Shown: positions 9,691-16,754 of the stretch, one piece after another
Numbering within the stretch: the first letter of the stretch is position 1
Layout: every line of letters begins with the position of its first letter
Source: DSXH01 sp020724325
Lineage (GTDB): Bacteria; Bacteroidota; Ignavibacteria; Ignavibacteriales; Melioribacteraceae
Assembly (NCBI GenBank): GCA_040756515.1
Contig: JBFLYW010000012.1
Coordinates: 30,727-94,726, forward strand
Direction of reading: 5' to 3'
Length of the DNA stretch: 64,000 bases
Program-made: the position numbers and the translations under genes
Notes under the pieces: model-generated
Databases searched by the model: none
Told to the model about the DNA's origin: nothing
The model's input: only the letters and a program-made list of their open reading frames with translations

Positions 9691-9721
9691 TTGACAAACT
9701 CATTTTTTTTTTTTTTAGATT
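9691..9721 (+). promoter_or_regulatory. Putative promoter of module 1 with poly-T spacer
   Basis: TTGACA at 9691-9696 and TAGATT at 9716-9721 are separated by 19 bases, 14 of which are a T-run. The same arrangement precedes all mauE copies with different T-run lengths. The ribosomal operon in this window has TTGACA-17-TATATT, which supports reading these as -35/-10 elements. It lies 30 bases before the GTG start. Confidence 0.6.
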
Positions 9722-9751
9722 GATCCCAGAATTTAGAGGGGAACTAATTTT

Positions 9752-10192
9752 GTGGTGGAATTAGTCAAAAGTTTTAAGTCACTAGAACTTCTCATTTCAG
9801 CTTCTTATTATTTCCTTATTGCTCTCCTTCTCTTCTCCGGTATTAGTAAAATACTGGACCCTCAACCTCTGCTTGAAACAATAAAAGCCGTAATTAATGT
9901 AAGTGAAGAACTACAGATTTCAGCAGCAACACTATTGCCGGTAGTAGAATTAACGCTTGGAGTTATGCTTCTGTTAAGAATAAGAGTAGAAGAAACATTA
10001 CAAGTTGCGACAATTCTTTTCATATTCTTTTTTCTTTTTAGTGTCTATGGCGGGTTGATGGGATTAAAGAACGACTGCGGGTGTGCTTGCCCGCCGATTG
10101 TTGGCGGGTTGGAAAAGTTGTTGAGAGCAGTATTTGTAATAGGGGGTGATTTTAAAGAATTTAACATTTTTATTATTCATTTGACTATTTAA
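9752..10192 (+). CDS. MauE/DoxX-like redox membrane protein, module 1 (altered C-terminus)
   Basis: 146 residues from a GTG start (MVELVKS). Residues 1-110 match the copies at 12985 and 15926 almost exactly: three membrane helices (about 12-31, 55-75, 84-104) and the DCGC of the family motif DCGCFG. After that the sequence differs: a GC-rich palindrome (10090-10108) lies in the gene and shifts the frame, so the product continues ACPPIVGGLEKLL and loses the fourth helix of its siblings. MauE-type proteins act in the membrane with thioredoxin-like MauD to form disulfides in exported Cys-rich proteins. This copy may be impaired. A thioredoxin-like gene follows after 13 bases. Confidence 0.75.
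   Translation: MVELVKSFKSLELLISASYYFLIALLLFSGISKILDPQPLLETIKAVINVSEELQISAATLLPVVELTLGVMLLLRIRVEETLQVATILFIFFFLFSVYGGLMGLKNDCGCACPPIVGGLEKLLRAVFVIGGDFKEFNIFIIHLTI
10090..10108 (+). repeat. REP-like palindrome inside mauE copy 1
   Basis: CCCGCC (10090-10095) and GGCGGG (10103-10108) flank a 7-base loop. The sister genes lack this DNA: they run GACTGCGGGTGCTTTGG, whereas here about 24 extra bases sit between GGGTG and TTGG. After it, aligned sequence resumes (TTGGAAAAGTTGTTGAGAG against TTTGGTAAAATTGCTGAAAG), so this is an insertion relative to the paralogues. Confidence 0.75.
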
Positions 10193-10205
10193 AAAGTGAT
10201 AATAA

Positions 10206-10784
10206 ATGAAAAAAAGCCTAATAAAAAATTTAATAGTGGTTTTATTAATAATTTCAAGTATAGTTCTTCTTTCATTAAAAATTATTAAAAATGTTAATAA
10301 AAAAGAAATAGAAGAAAAGCTATTAGTTTTTACAAATGAAGAATTTGATTTAAATAATTTTTTAAATAATACAAGCTTTTCCAAGAACGACTTTACATTA
10401 GACAGTGGCTACTATAAGAGAACGGTTTTATTTTATATCAACTCGGATGATTGTAATCCATGTATGAAAAATCTTAGAAGAATAAGTGAAATTGTAAAAA
10501 TTAATAAGAAAGAATTCAGTGCAAATCAGATAATTGTAATTAAAGATATTAACATCAAACGGGCTTATTGGTTCTCCAAAACAATTAAATTAAATGTACC
10601 AATGCTATTTGGATTTGACAGCAATTATGTTAAAAAATTTGAAAAAACTGTATTATCTGAAAAAGAAAGACAAATATTATTAATTGAAAATGGTAAGAAT
10701 AAGATAATTGCTCGTATGAAACTGATTCGTAATAACTTGATAAGTGATGAAATGTTCAAAGAATTTATTAGTATTAATAATTAA
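10206..10784 (+). CDS. Membrane-anchored thioredoxin-like protein, module 1
   Basis: 192 residues. Residues 8-28 form an N-terminal membrane anchor with no lipobox; the rest should face the periplasm. The thioredoxin active site is FYINSDDCNPCMKNL (CxxC at about residues 79-82), followed by a helix and strand pattern and PMLFGFD, close to where thioredoxins carry the cis-proline. Its position beside mauE is like MauD beside MauE, so a disulfide exchange role toward the Cys-rich peptides encoded next is inferred. Unlike modules 2 and 3, it precedes the peptide and propeller genes. Similarity to its paralogues is limited to the anchor and the active-site region. Confidence 0.75.
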   Translation: MKKSLIKNLIVVLLIISSIVLLSLKIIKNVNKKEIEEKLLVFTNEEFDLNNFLNNTSFSKNDFTLDSGYYKRTVLFYINSDDCNPCMKNLRRISEIVKINKKEFSANQIIVIKDINIKRAYWFSKTIKLNVPMLFGFDSNYVKKFEKTVLSEKERQILLIENGKNKIIARMKLIRNNLISDEMFKEFISINN

Positions 10785-10883
10785 CAATATATGCTAAAAA
10801 TAGAAAAAATTTATGGTAATTAAATTAATCCGATATCTATTGATAGAAAAATAATTTCTCAAATCAATTTTATGGAGGTTAAT

Positions 10884-11111
10884 ATGTTGGGAAAGAATTC
10901 TCGTTCTTTATTTATTTCAATTCTAGTATTTGTTTTCTCTTTTACTTTTTATTTATACCCAGACGTCCCAAGTGGTTGTAAGGATTGTGGTGGTATAGAG
11001 AATTGTCTTTATGGAAATGGGTTTGACAGTGGCTGGACACAATGCGTTGTTTGGACAGACCGAGAAGGCAGAATTCAATGTATGGTTAGTGGTTCATGGT
11101 GCAGCAATTAA
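10884..11111 (+). CDS. Small exported six-cysteine peptide, class A
   Basis: 75 residues from ATG 10884, chosen because GGAGG (10874-10878) sits at a proper distance; an ATG at 10872 overlaps that site. A short basic start and hydrophobic helix (SLFISILVFVFSFTFYLY) are followed by PDVPSGCKDCGGIENCLYG and three more Cys, six in total, ending SGSWCSN. The next gene encodes a clear paralogue with the same six Cys. The overall design (membrane signal plus Cys-rich tail, next to a propeller gene) recalls the NVEALA-type peptides of Bacteroidetes, though the NVEALA motif itself is absent. Function unknown; likely client of the adjacent redox pair. Confidence 0.75.
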   Translation: MLGKNSRSLFISILVFVFSFTFYLYPDVPSGCKDCGGIENCLYGNGFDSGWTQCVVWTDREGRIQCMVSGSWCSN

Positions 11112-11180
11112 TCTACTTAATGATTTTAAGATTCAGTGAATAATCAAGAATACTTTTATTTAAGAAAATTGGAGGTAATT

Positions 11181-11402
11181 ATGTCAAAAAGGAAGAACCA
11201 TTCACTTTTAATTGCAGTTATTGTATTTATCTTTTCTTTTTCTATTTATTTATATCCCGATGTTCCACAAAGGTGTAAGGATTGTGGCAGTATAGAAAAT
11301 TGTCTTTACGGCAGTGGACTTTCGGAAGGTTATTATGATTGTTATATAGTTTCTACTCAATTTGGTATATCATGCTATGTATATAATTGGTGCGGATCAT
11401 AA
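11181..11402 (+). CDS. Small exported six-cysteine peptide, class A paralogue
   Basis: 73 residues from ATG 11181 with GGAGG at 11171-11175; the longer GTG frame from 11136 is not supported. It shares with the previous peptide a hydrophobic segment, YLYPDVP, CKDCGxIENCLYGxG and three further Cys at similar spacing (six in all, ending YNWCGS), while the residues between them vary. The pair is a recent tandem duplication in which the Cys frame is held and the loops have changed, as seen in toxins, bacteriocins and signalling peptides. A hairpin with a T-run follows within 60 bases. Confidence 0.75.
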   Translation: MSKRKNHSLLIAVIVFIFSFSIYLYPDVPQRCKDCGSIENCLYGSGLSEGYYDCYIVSTQFGISCYVYNWCGS

Positions 11403-11426
11403 TAACAAAATAGAAAATAAAAATTG

Positions 11427-11460
11427 AGAGTATCTTAAATTTATTTAGGATACTCTTTTT
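11427..11460 (+). terminator. Hairpin plus T-run after the module 1 peptides
   Basis: AGAGTATCTT (11427-11436) pairs with AGGATACTCT (11447-11456; one G-T pair), followed by TTTTT. It separates the two peptide genes from the propeller gene and would stop or attenuate transcription there. Confidence 0.75.
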
Positions 11461-11484
11461 AAAACAACTACTAAATGGTGCAAA

Positions 11485-12570
11485 ATGGTAAAGAAACTTA
11501 TTTTGATCTTAATATCAACTTCAAGCTTTTTGGTTTTTGCTCAAACAAAGTTTTTAAAATTGGAAGAAAAGTTTACCTTGGGAGAAGAGGATTATTATTT
11601 TACTTATCCTGAAAGGGTTATCACAGACAAGAATGACAAGATTTATATTATCGATAGAAATGCCACAGAAATTATCGTTTTTAAATCGAATGGTGAATTT
11701 GATAGAAAAATTGGACGCTCTGGGAAAGGACCTGGAGAGTATGTTGAAATTACAAATTTCTTTTTCCAAGAAAACCTTTTAACAGTATTTGATAGATCAA
11801 TGCAAAGATTTATTCAATATTCCAATGATAAGAAATTTAGTACTTTTAGCACACCTACAAAAAAAGTAATGAACCCACTTTTAATTGAAGAATTCAATGA
11901 TAAGACTATATTTATTTACGATCCAACAAATGTTGAAGCAACCGACAAGATTTTTCATTTAGTTAGTAGTGACTTCACTAACATCTTATACTCATTTGGG
12001 GACCCGAGTTTAATTTTTGATTATTCAACACAGTTCGCCCGTTCACTAAAGGGAATTGAAAGTCTTGATCTATGCATCATATCAAAAAACAAAATTTTTA
12101 TTACCCCTAAATTTTACAATGGAGAAATAATTATAGCTGAAAGGCAGAAAAATGATTGGACCTACAAAAGGATCAAAGGATCAAAACCTAATGTACGTGC
12201 CTATGTTGAGCACCCTCTGGCTGATCTTAATTCACTAAGAAAAGAAAATATTCCATTTGTTATTCTATCTGGAAGAAATAATAAGTTTTTAGTTTCTGTT
12301 AATTGTGTTAGCTCAGGAATATTTAAATATGATGATAAATATATATTTCACTTTTTCTCAGTTTTTGATAAGAAAAAAGACACTAACATTTATTTAAATA
12401 TTTTTGATTATGATGGTAATTTGATAAATACGGAAAAGATATTTAATAGAAAAACTTTATATGATTTTGACGTAATGGCAAAAGGTAGCGGGGGTTTCTT
12501 TATTATTCGAGATATAGTTAATGAAATACCTGTATTAAAGAAAGTAATAATTTATTTAACAGGTTACTAA
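11485..12570 (+). CDS. Six-bladed beta-propeller protein, module 1
   Basis: 361 residues with a signal peptide (ending FLVFAQ). The mature part has repeated propeller strands; blade 2 carries IYIIDRNATEIIVFKSNGEF followed by the hallmark IGRSGKGPGEY. This is the 6-bladed (NHL-like) family common beside small peptides in Bacteroidetes. There is no lipobox Cys, unlike modules 2 and 3, so it is probably periplasmic. No catalytic motif is visible; propellers of this kind usually bind a partner. Its place directly after the Cys-rich peptides suggests it may bind them, which is inference. Confidence 0.8.
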   Translation: MVKKLILILISTSSFLVFAQTKFLKLEEKFTLGEEDYYFTYPERVITDKNDKIYIIDRNATEIIVFKSNGEFDRKIGRSGKGPGEYVEITNFFFQENLLTVFDRSMQRFIQYSNDKKFSTFSTPTKKVMNPLLIEEFNDKTIFIYDPTNVEATDKIFHLVSSDFTNILYSFGDPSLIFDYSTQFARSLKGIESLDLCIISKNKIFITPKFYNGEIIIAERQKNDWTYKRIKGSKPNVRAYVEHPLADLNSLRKENIPFVILSGRNNKFLVSVNCVSSGIFKYDDKYIFHFFSVFDKKKDTNIYLNIFDYDGNLINTEKIFNRKTLYDFDVMAKGSGGFFIIRDIVNEIPVLKKVIIYLTGY

Positions 12571-12651
12571 GTTACATTTCTAAGAGTTTATTTTTGCATG
12601 CAGTTTATTCAAATTAGTAATATATTATTATTGGTAAGATTAATCGTGGTC

Positions 12652-12860
12652 AAGCTACCCAGCAGATAGTCACGCTATGCATAAGCAGTCCTATAACTGT
12701 ATCAATGTTTTTATAGATGTTGTTGTTTAATTTTGCTTGCTTTTTACAAAGTTTTATGGCACTCAAACGCAATGCTATGTTTTTTAGTACGATAATTTCA
12801 TAATAAACTTAGCTATGCTTTCGACCTGCTTATTTCAAAATAAATACGTTGAGATTAATC
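12652..12860 (+). pseudogene. Decayed 5' fragment of the RND permease gene, copy 2
   Basis: GCATAAGCAGTCCTATAAC and ACTGTATCAATGTTTTT align to the intact RND gene's GCATACGCCGTCCTGTAAC and ACTGTATCAATGTTTTTT. The match fades through TTTTTACAAAGTTTTATGGC into the sequence before mauE copy 2. It contains stops in every frame. It fills most of the 414-base gap after the module 1 propeller gene. Confidence 0.75.
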
Positions 12861-12922
12861 CCCAGTGAAACTAATAATTGTTATAAATGGGTAAAATAAT
12901 TTACATTATTTCAAAAATTAAC

Positions 12923-12954
12923 TTGACAAACTCATTTTTTTTTTTTTTTAGATT
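12923..12954 (+). promoter_or_regulatory. Putative promoter of module 2 with poly-T spacer
   Basis: TTGACA at 12923-12928, TAGATT at 12949-12954, spacer 20 bases including a run of 15 T. This is the longest T-run of the set. Sequence on both sides is shared with the other copies. Confidence 0.6.
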
Positions 12955-12984
12955 GCTCACGGAATTTAGTGGGGAACTAATTTT

Positions 12985-13443
12985 GTGTTAGAATTAGTCA
13001 AAAGTATTAAGTCACTAGAACTTCTCATTTCAGCCTCTTATTATTTCCTTATTGCTCTTCTTCTCTTCTCCGGTGTTAGTAAAATACTGGATCCCCAACC
13101 TATGCTTGAAACAATAAAAGCCGTAATTAATGTAAGTGAAGAACTACAGATTGCAGCAGCAACACTATTGCCGGTAATAGAAATAACCCTTGGAGTTATG
13201 CTTCTGTTAAGAATAAGAGTAAAAGAAACATTACTAGTTGCAACAATTCTTTTCCTATTCTTTTTTCTTTTTAGTGTCTATGGCGCGTTGATGGGATTAA
13301 AGAACGACTGCGGGTGCTTTGGTAAAATTGCTGAAAGTAGTTTTGGAATAGGAATGGTAATAAGAAACATTTTATTTCTTTTTGTATCTGTTTTTCTGTT
13401 AATAAAATTTGAAAAAAAGCCTCGGTACCAGGCAAATAAATAA
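12985..13443 (+). CDS. MauE/DoxX-like redox membrane protein, module 2
   Basis: 152 residues from GTG (MLELVKS). Four membrane helices lie at about 11-31, 55-75, 83-104 and 121-142, with the family motif DCGCFG at 107-112 at the end of helix 3. In the methylamine system MauE, with thioredoxin-like MauD, is needed to make the many disulfides of the small enzyme subunit; a comparable oxidising role here is inferred from the CxC pair and the thioredoxin partner in the same module. A Cys-rich peptide gene follows after 24 bases. At the DNA level it is nearly identical to the copies at 9752 and 15926 while the following genes are not. Confidence 0.85.
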   Translation: MLELVKSIKSLELLISASYYFLIALLLFSGVSKILDPQPMLETIKAVINVSEELQIAAATLLPVIEITLGVMLLLRIRVKETLLVATILFLFFFLFSVYGALMGLKNDCGCFGKIAESSFGIGMVIRNILFLFVSVFLLIKFEKKPRYQANK

Positions 13444-13467
13444 TAAAAAATAAACTAGGAGGTTATT

Positions 13468-13791
13468 ATGATTCTAAAAACATGGAAAAACCTAAGAAAT
13501 TGGGGTAAGAAAATCGGGTTGATAATTTTTGCTTTACTTTTCTTTTTGAACATCAAAATTATGATCGCAGATGAAAGCGAGCTTATCAATGGGGATTTCT
13601 CATTATTGGGAGTTGTAGTAAATCTTTTTGAACCAATACTTGCGCAAAAAGAAAGACCATGTGATACAATGTGGTGTGCAGAAGTATATAGTTGTATCTC
13701 AGATGGTGATCGCCATTGTGCATATTTCTTGTGCAATCCAGGACCAGGTGGATTTTATTGTTACTATTTAGACCCAAATAATCCACAATAG
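13468..13791 (+). CDS. Small exported six-cysteine peptide, class B
   Basis: 107 residues, with AGGAGG just before the ATG. A basic start and a hydrophobic helix (about 17-33) end in NIKIMIADESE, then SLLGVVVNLFEPILAQ, then a Cys-rich tail: PCDTMWCAEVYSC, RHC, FLC and YCYY (six Cys). It shares NIKI, the S-L/I-x-G ... FEP stretch and CDxxC with the peptide at 16415. That layout (NIKI near the helix end, a short amphipathic block, then Cys) is close to NVEALA-family peptides, where processing happens near the amphipathic block. No function known. A perfect 12-bp hairpin follows. Confidence 0.75.
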   Translation: MILKTWKNLRNWGKKIGLIIFALLFFLNIKIMIADESELINGDFSLLGVVVNLFEPILAQKERPCDTMWCAEVYSCISDGDRHCAYFLCNPGPGGFYCYYLDPNNPQ

Positions 13792-13808
13792 GTTAATCTT
13801 GTTAATTC

Positions 13809-13841
13809 ATTGGCATTGCATTTTCTTAGTGCAATGCCAAT
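13809..13841 (+). terminator. Perfect 12-bp hairpin between peptide and propeller genes
   Basis: ATTGGCATTGCA (13809-13820) and TGCAATGCCAAT (13830-13841) pair perfectly around a 9-base loop. There is no T-run after it, so it is more likely an attenuator or mRNA-stabilising 3' hairpin than a full stop; the propeller gene downstream needs readthrough. Confidence 0.7.
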
Positions 13842-13871
13842 AAAATGAAAGAAAATAATAAAAGGGCTATA

Positions 13872-15071
13872 ATGAAAAATCCAATGCACAAAATATTTTT
13901 TATTTTTTTCTGTTTCCTCTTTTTATCTATCTTTTTTTTAGTCTCGTCCTGTAAGGATGAAAGAAATACTAATAGCAGTAATAACCATAAAAGGGAAGAC
14001 TCAACAAAAAAAGTAACAGAGAATGGCAGTAAAATTAAGGGGAGTTATTTTGAAAAAATAGATGTTACAATAGGCAAAAAAGAACTTAAAGTACCTTTAG
14101 GATATGAAATAAAAAGGCAAAAAGTTAATCTGCGAAAGTGGGCAAAAATAAAACTCTCTCCGGAATTTTCAATTGGCGGCATAATAGATACCACCTTTGC
14201 TTTTCCCACTCGAGTCCGTACCGATTCTAGTGGTAATATTTATGTGTTGGATATGAGAGCAAAATGTGTGAAAAAATTTAATTCTAATGGTGAATTTCAA
14301 AAAAAATATGGACGTCAAGGAAACGGACCCGGTGAGTTTCAATCACCATCAAGGATGGATATATTGCCTGATGGTAAGATAATTGTACTTGATTCAAATC
14401 AAAATAGATGTACCGTATTTGATGGAGATAAAGTATATCAAATATTAAGTCATCTTCAGCCAATTGGAATATGTTTCAATAATGAATTTGAGTTTTCAAC
14501 ATTGCAAGTACTAGATCCGCTTGGCTACGCTCCTATTAGAAGATACAATTTCAATGGTGAGAAAATAAGGGACTATCAGAACGTTATAATGACTCAAAGC
14601 TTGGGAGATATATTTATTGGCGCACTTCCCTTTATTAATGGGGAACTATATAGATCACAAAATAATAATTTAATTTACGTCCCAATTTATATGAATCATT
14701 TTGTCAAATTTTCTCGAAATGGTTCGATTCAATTTAGCAGAAATACAATAGAAGATATCAAATTACCTTCTTTTAAAAGGGATAGATTTGATGTTATTAA
14801 TTTTCGATTTCCAAAGGAAAATATGTCAGCGTATTTTTCTTCGTTATTAGAAGATCATCTCTATATTGTAAGTTTTCGGGAAACTAAAAAGATAGCCGAT
14901 AGCATAGAATATGTTATTGATAGTTATTCAGAAAGTAATGGTGATTATCAATACTCATTTAAAATAATGCTTGATGAAAAAATGGGTGATTTCCATGCTA
15001 CAAAAAATAAAATTTATATTCTTAAACAAGATACAGAGCTTTCCGTATACAGTTATAAAATAATAGAATAA
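13872..15071 (+). CDS. Six-bladed beta-propeller lipoprotein, module 2
   Basis: 399 residues from ATG 13872, preceded by AGGG; an ATG at 13845 would add nine residues. The hydrophobic signal ends LVSSC, a lipobox, so the protein is a lipoprotein. After a linker rich in Ser, Asn and Lys comes a propeller with NIYVLDMRAKCVKKFNSNGE and GRQGNGPGEFQSP, the family hallmark. It closely resembles the module 3 protein in order of motifs (KKE, VRKW/LRKW, FPTRVRTD or YPSQVKTD). Ends four bases before the thioredoxin-like gene. The likely role is a ligand-binding partner on the membrane surface; ligand unknown. Confidence 0.8.
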   Translation: MKNPMHKIFFIFFCFLFLSIFFLVSSCKDERNTNSSNNHKREDSTKKVTENGSKIKGSYFEKIDVTIGKKELKVPLGYEIKRQKVNLRKWAKIKLSPEFSIGGIIDTTFAFPTRVRTDSSGNIYVLDMRAKCVKKFNSNGEFQKKYGRQGNGPGEFQSPSRMDILPDGKIIVLDSNQNRCTVFDGDKVYQILSHLQPIGICFNNEFEFSTLQVLDPLGYAPIRRYNFNGEKIRDYQNVIMTQSLGDIFIGALPFINGELYRSQNNNLIYVPIYMNHFVKFSRNGSIQFSRNTIEDIKLPSFKRDRFDVINFRFPKENMSAYFSSLLEDHLYIVSFRETKKIADSIEYVIDSYSESNGDYQYSFKIMLDEKMGDFHATKNKIYILKQDTELSVYSYKIIE

Positions 15072-15075
15072 AATA

Positions 15076-15666
15076 ATGAATAAAGTTTATAAGCTAAGTT
15101 TTTACCCACTCGTATTGACTTGTCTAATTCTTATAAATATTTGGAATATTACTAAAAGCCAATTAACGTCAGAAATTAATTTAGAGAAAACGAAAAGCGA
15201 AGAACGTATCAAAACTCTTTTTACTGCCAATATTTTTAAGACAAGGGAAATAAAAGATATTTCTGGTTATAATATATTAGATAGAAGTAAAATAAGAATT
15301 ATAAATAAGGATTCTACTTATCTGGTTATTTTGTTATCTGATTTTGATTGCAGAAAATGCCAAGAAAATGAATTATTAGAATTGCAGAGTACTAAAGAAA
15401 AGTTTGAAGAAAGAGGTGTTAAAATTGTCTGTATTACGATAAAAGATAAAGTGAATCAGATTGCTTCCCAAATGAAATTTCTTAGACTTGATATTCCTTT
15501 ATATTATGTAGAGAATGAAATATATTACAATACATTTTCTTTTTATGATAAATATCCTCAGATTATATTGATTGAAAAAGGTTTTGTAATTACAACCTTC
15601 AAACCTATTCCAGATGATTTGGAATTTTCGAAAATGTTTTACGACTTTTTATTAGTAAACAAATAA
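15076..15666 (+). CDS. Membrane-anchored thioredoxin-like protein, module 2
   Basis: 196 residues. An N-terminal anchor (about 8-25), then an extracytoplasmic domain with LVILLSDFDCRKCQENELLEL, the CxxC active site at about residues 91-94. Later come KIVCITIKDK and IPLYYVENEIYYN. The module 3 paralogue keeps DCxKCQENEL exactly. The fold and its place beside mauE suggest the MauD-like half of a disulfide-forming pair. Its start overlaps closely with the end of the propeller gene, so the two are translated together. Confidence 0.8.
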   Translation: MNKVYKLSFYPLVLTCLILINIWNITKSQLTSEINLEKTKSEERIKTLFTANIFKTREIKDISGYNILDRSKIRIINKDSTYLVILLSDFDCRKCQENELLELQSTKEKFEERGVKIVCITIKDKVNQIASQMKFLRLDIPLYYVENEIYYNTFSFYDKYPQIILIEKGFVITTFKPIPDDLEFSKMFYDFLLVNK

Positions 15667-15697
15667 TATGCGACTAGTTTGCTTATTAAAAAGTCTA

Positions 15698-15800
15698 ATG
15701 GCACTCAAACGCCAATGCTATGTTTTTTAGTACGATAATTTCATAATAAACTTAGCTTTGCTTTCTACCTGCTTATTTCAAAATAAATACGTTGAGGTTA
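15698..15800 (+). pseudogene. Decayed 5' fragment of the RND permease gene, copy 3 (short)
   Basis: Only the later half of the fragment is left here, beginning GGCACTCAAACGCCAATGC, which is nearly the same as the equivalent part of copies 2 and 4 (12758 and 18730 regions). By position in those copies it corresponds to about codons 25-60 of the RND gene. On its own the similarity to the intact gene would not be recognisable. Confidence 0.55.
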
Positions 15801-15864
15801 AGCTCAAGCTAAATTAATAATTGTTATAGTAGGTAAAATAATTTACATTATTTCAAAAATTAAC

Positions 15865-15895
15865 TTGACAAACTCATTTTTTTTTTTTTTAGATT
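15865..15895 (+). promoter_or_regulatory. Putative promoter of module 3 with poly-T spacer
   Basis: TTGACA at 15865-15870, TAGATT at 15890-15895, spacer 19 bases with 14 T. From about 15710 through the start of mauE this copy is nearly identical to the stretch before mauE copy 4. Confidence 0.6.
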
Positions 15896-15925
15896 GCTCA
15901 CAGAATTTAGTGGGGAACTAATTTT

Positions 15926-16384
15926 GTGTTAGAATTAGTCAAAAGTATTAAGTCAGTAGAACTTCTCATTTCAGCTTCTTATTATTTCCTTATTGCTCTC
16001 CTTCTCTTCTCCGGTGTTAGTAAAGTACTGAACCCTCAACCTCTGCTTGAAACAATAGAAGCCGTAATTAATGTAAGTGAAGAACTACAGATTTCAGCAG
16101 CAACACTATTGCCGGTAGTAGAATTAACGCTTGGAGTTATGCTTCTGTTAAGAATAAGAGTAGAAGAAACATTACAAGTTGCGACAATTCTTTTCATATT
16201 CTTTTTTCTTTTTAGTGTCTATGGAGCGTTGATGGGATTAAAGAACGACTGCGGGTGCTTTGGTAAAATTGCTGAAAGTAGTTTTGGGATAGGGATGGTA
16301 ATAAGAAATATTTTATTTCTTTTTGTATCTGTTTTTCTGTTAATAAAATTTGAGAATAAAAACCCTGGCGCCGGGAAAAAATAA
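15926..16384 (+). CDS. MauE/DoxX-like redox membrane protein, module 3
   Basis: 152 residues from GTG (MLELVKS). It has the same four helices and DCGCFG as module 2, with a handful of substitutions (SVELL, VLNPQPLLETIEA, LPVVELTLG). In several places its DNA matches copy 1 rather than copy 2 (for example GTAGAATTAACGCTTGG and GAAACATTACAAGTTGCG), so the copies have exchanged sequence. The tail after helix 4 (KFENKNPGAGKK) is variable. It is followed after 30 bases by a Cys-rich peptide gene. Inferred role as for module 2: membrane partner of the thioredoxin-like protein at 17898. Confidence 0.85.
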   Translation: MLELVKSIKSVELLISASYYFLIALLLFSGVSKVLNPQPLLETIEAVINVSEELQISAATLLPVVELTLGVMLLLRIRVEETLQVATILFIFFFLFSVYGALMGLKNDCGCFGKIAESSFGIGMVIRNILFLFVSVFLLIKFENKNPGAGKK

Positions 16385-16414
16385 TAATATCAAAAAAAAT
16401 ATTTGGAGGAAAAT

Positions 16415-16684
16415 ATGAATGTCAAATTAAACATTAAAACAATCGGCAGAGCTCTGGGAATTATATTATTTATTTTTATACTTTTTACAAATATCAAAAT
16501 TGCATTATCTAGTGATGATACTTTATCTTCAAATGCTGTAAGTATTTTTGGTTATAAAATAGTAATATTTGAGCCTACTAAAGCCGGTAAACCAAAGTTA
16601 TGTGACGAGATTTGTACGAGTCAACCAAACTTAGTTTGTACGTATATAGTGGAACATGGCTATTGTTTTGGACAATTCAAGTAG
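16415..16684 (+). CDS. Small exported four-cysteine peptide, class B
   Basis: 89 residues from ATG 16415 with GGAGG at 16405-16409; a TTG at 16403 overlaps that site. The hydrophobic helix ends FTNIKIALSSDD, then SIFGYKIVIFEPTKAG, then KLCDEICTS and two further Cys (four in total), ending GYCFGQFK. It is the relative of the 107-residue peptide at 13468: NIKI, the xFGxxVxxFEP block and CDxxC are shared, while the Cys tail is shorter and different. No function known. It ends 13 bases before a hairpin. Confidence 0.72.
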   Translation: MNVKLNIKTIGRALGIILFIFILFTNIKIALSSDDTLSSNAVSIFGYKIVIFEPTKAGKPKLCDEICTSQPNLVCTYIVEHGYCFGQFK

Positions 16685-16697
16685 TAGTCATTTAAGC

Positions 16698-16731
16698 GCT
16701 AGGCTGGTATAATTTAATAAACTAGCCTAGC
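16698..16731 (+). terminator. 11-bp hairpin between peptide and propeller genes
   Basis: GCTAGGCTGGT (16698-16708) pairs with ACTAGCCTAGC (16721-16731) with one G-T pair and a 12-base AT-rich loop. No T-run follows. It holds the same position as the hairpin in module 2, though the sequence is unrelated. Confidence 0.7.
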
Positions 16732-16754
16732 CAAATCTAAATAATAGGGAAAAG

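Noticed and set aside
9703..9716. T-runs before mauE genes as intrinsic terminators
   Set aside because: No hairpin precedes the T-runs in any copy, and they sit between -35-like and -10-like boxes at a constant distance from the gene.
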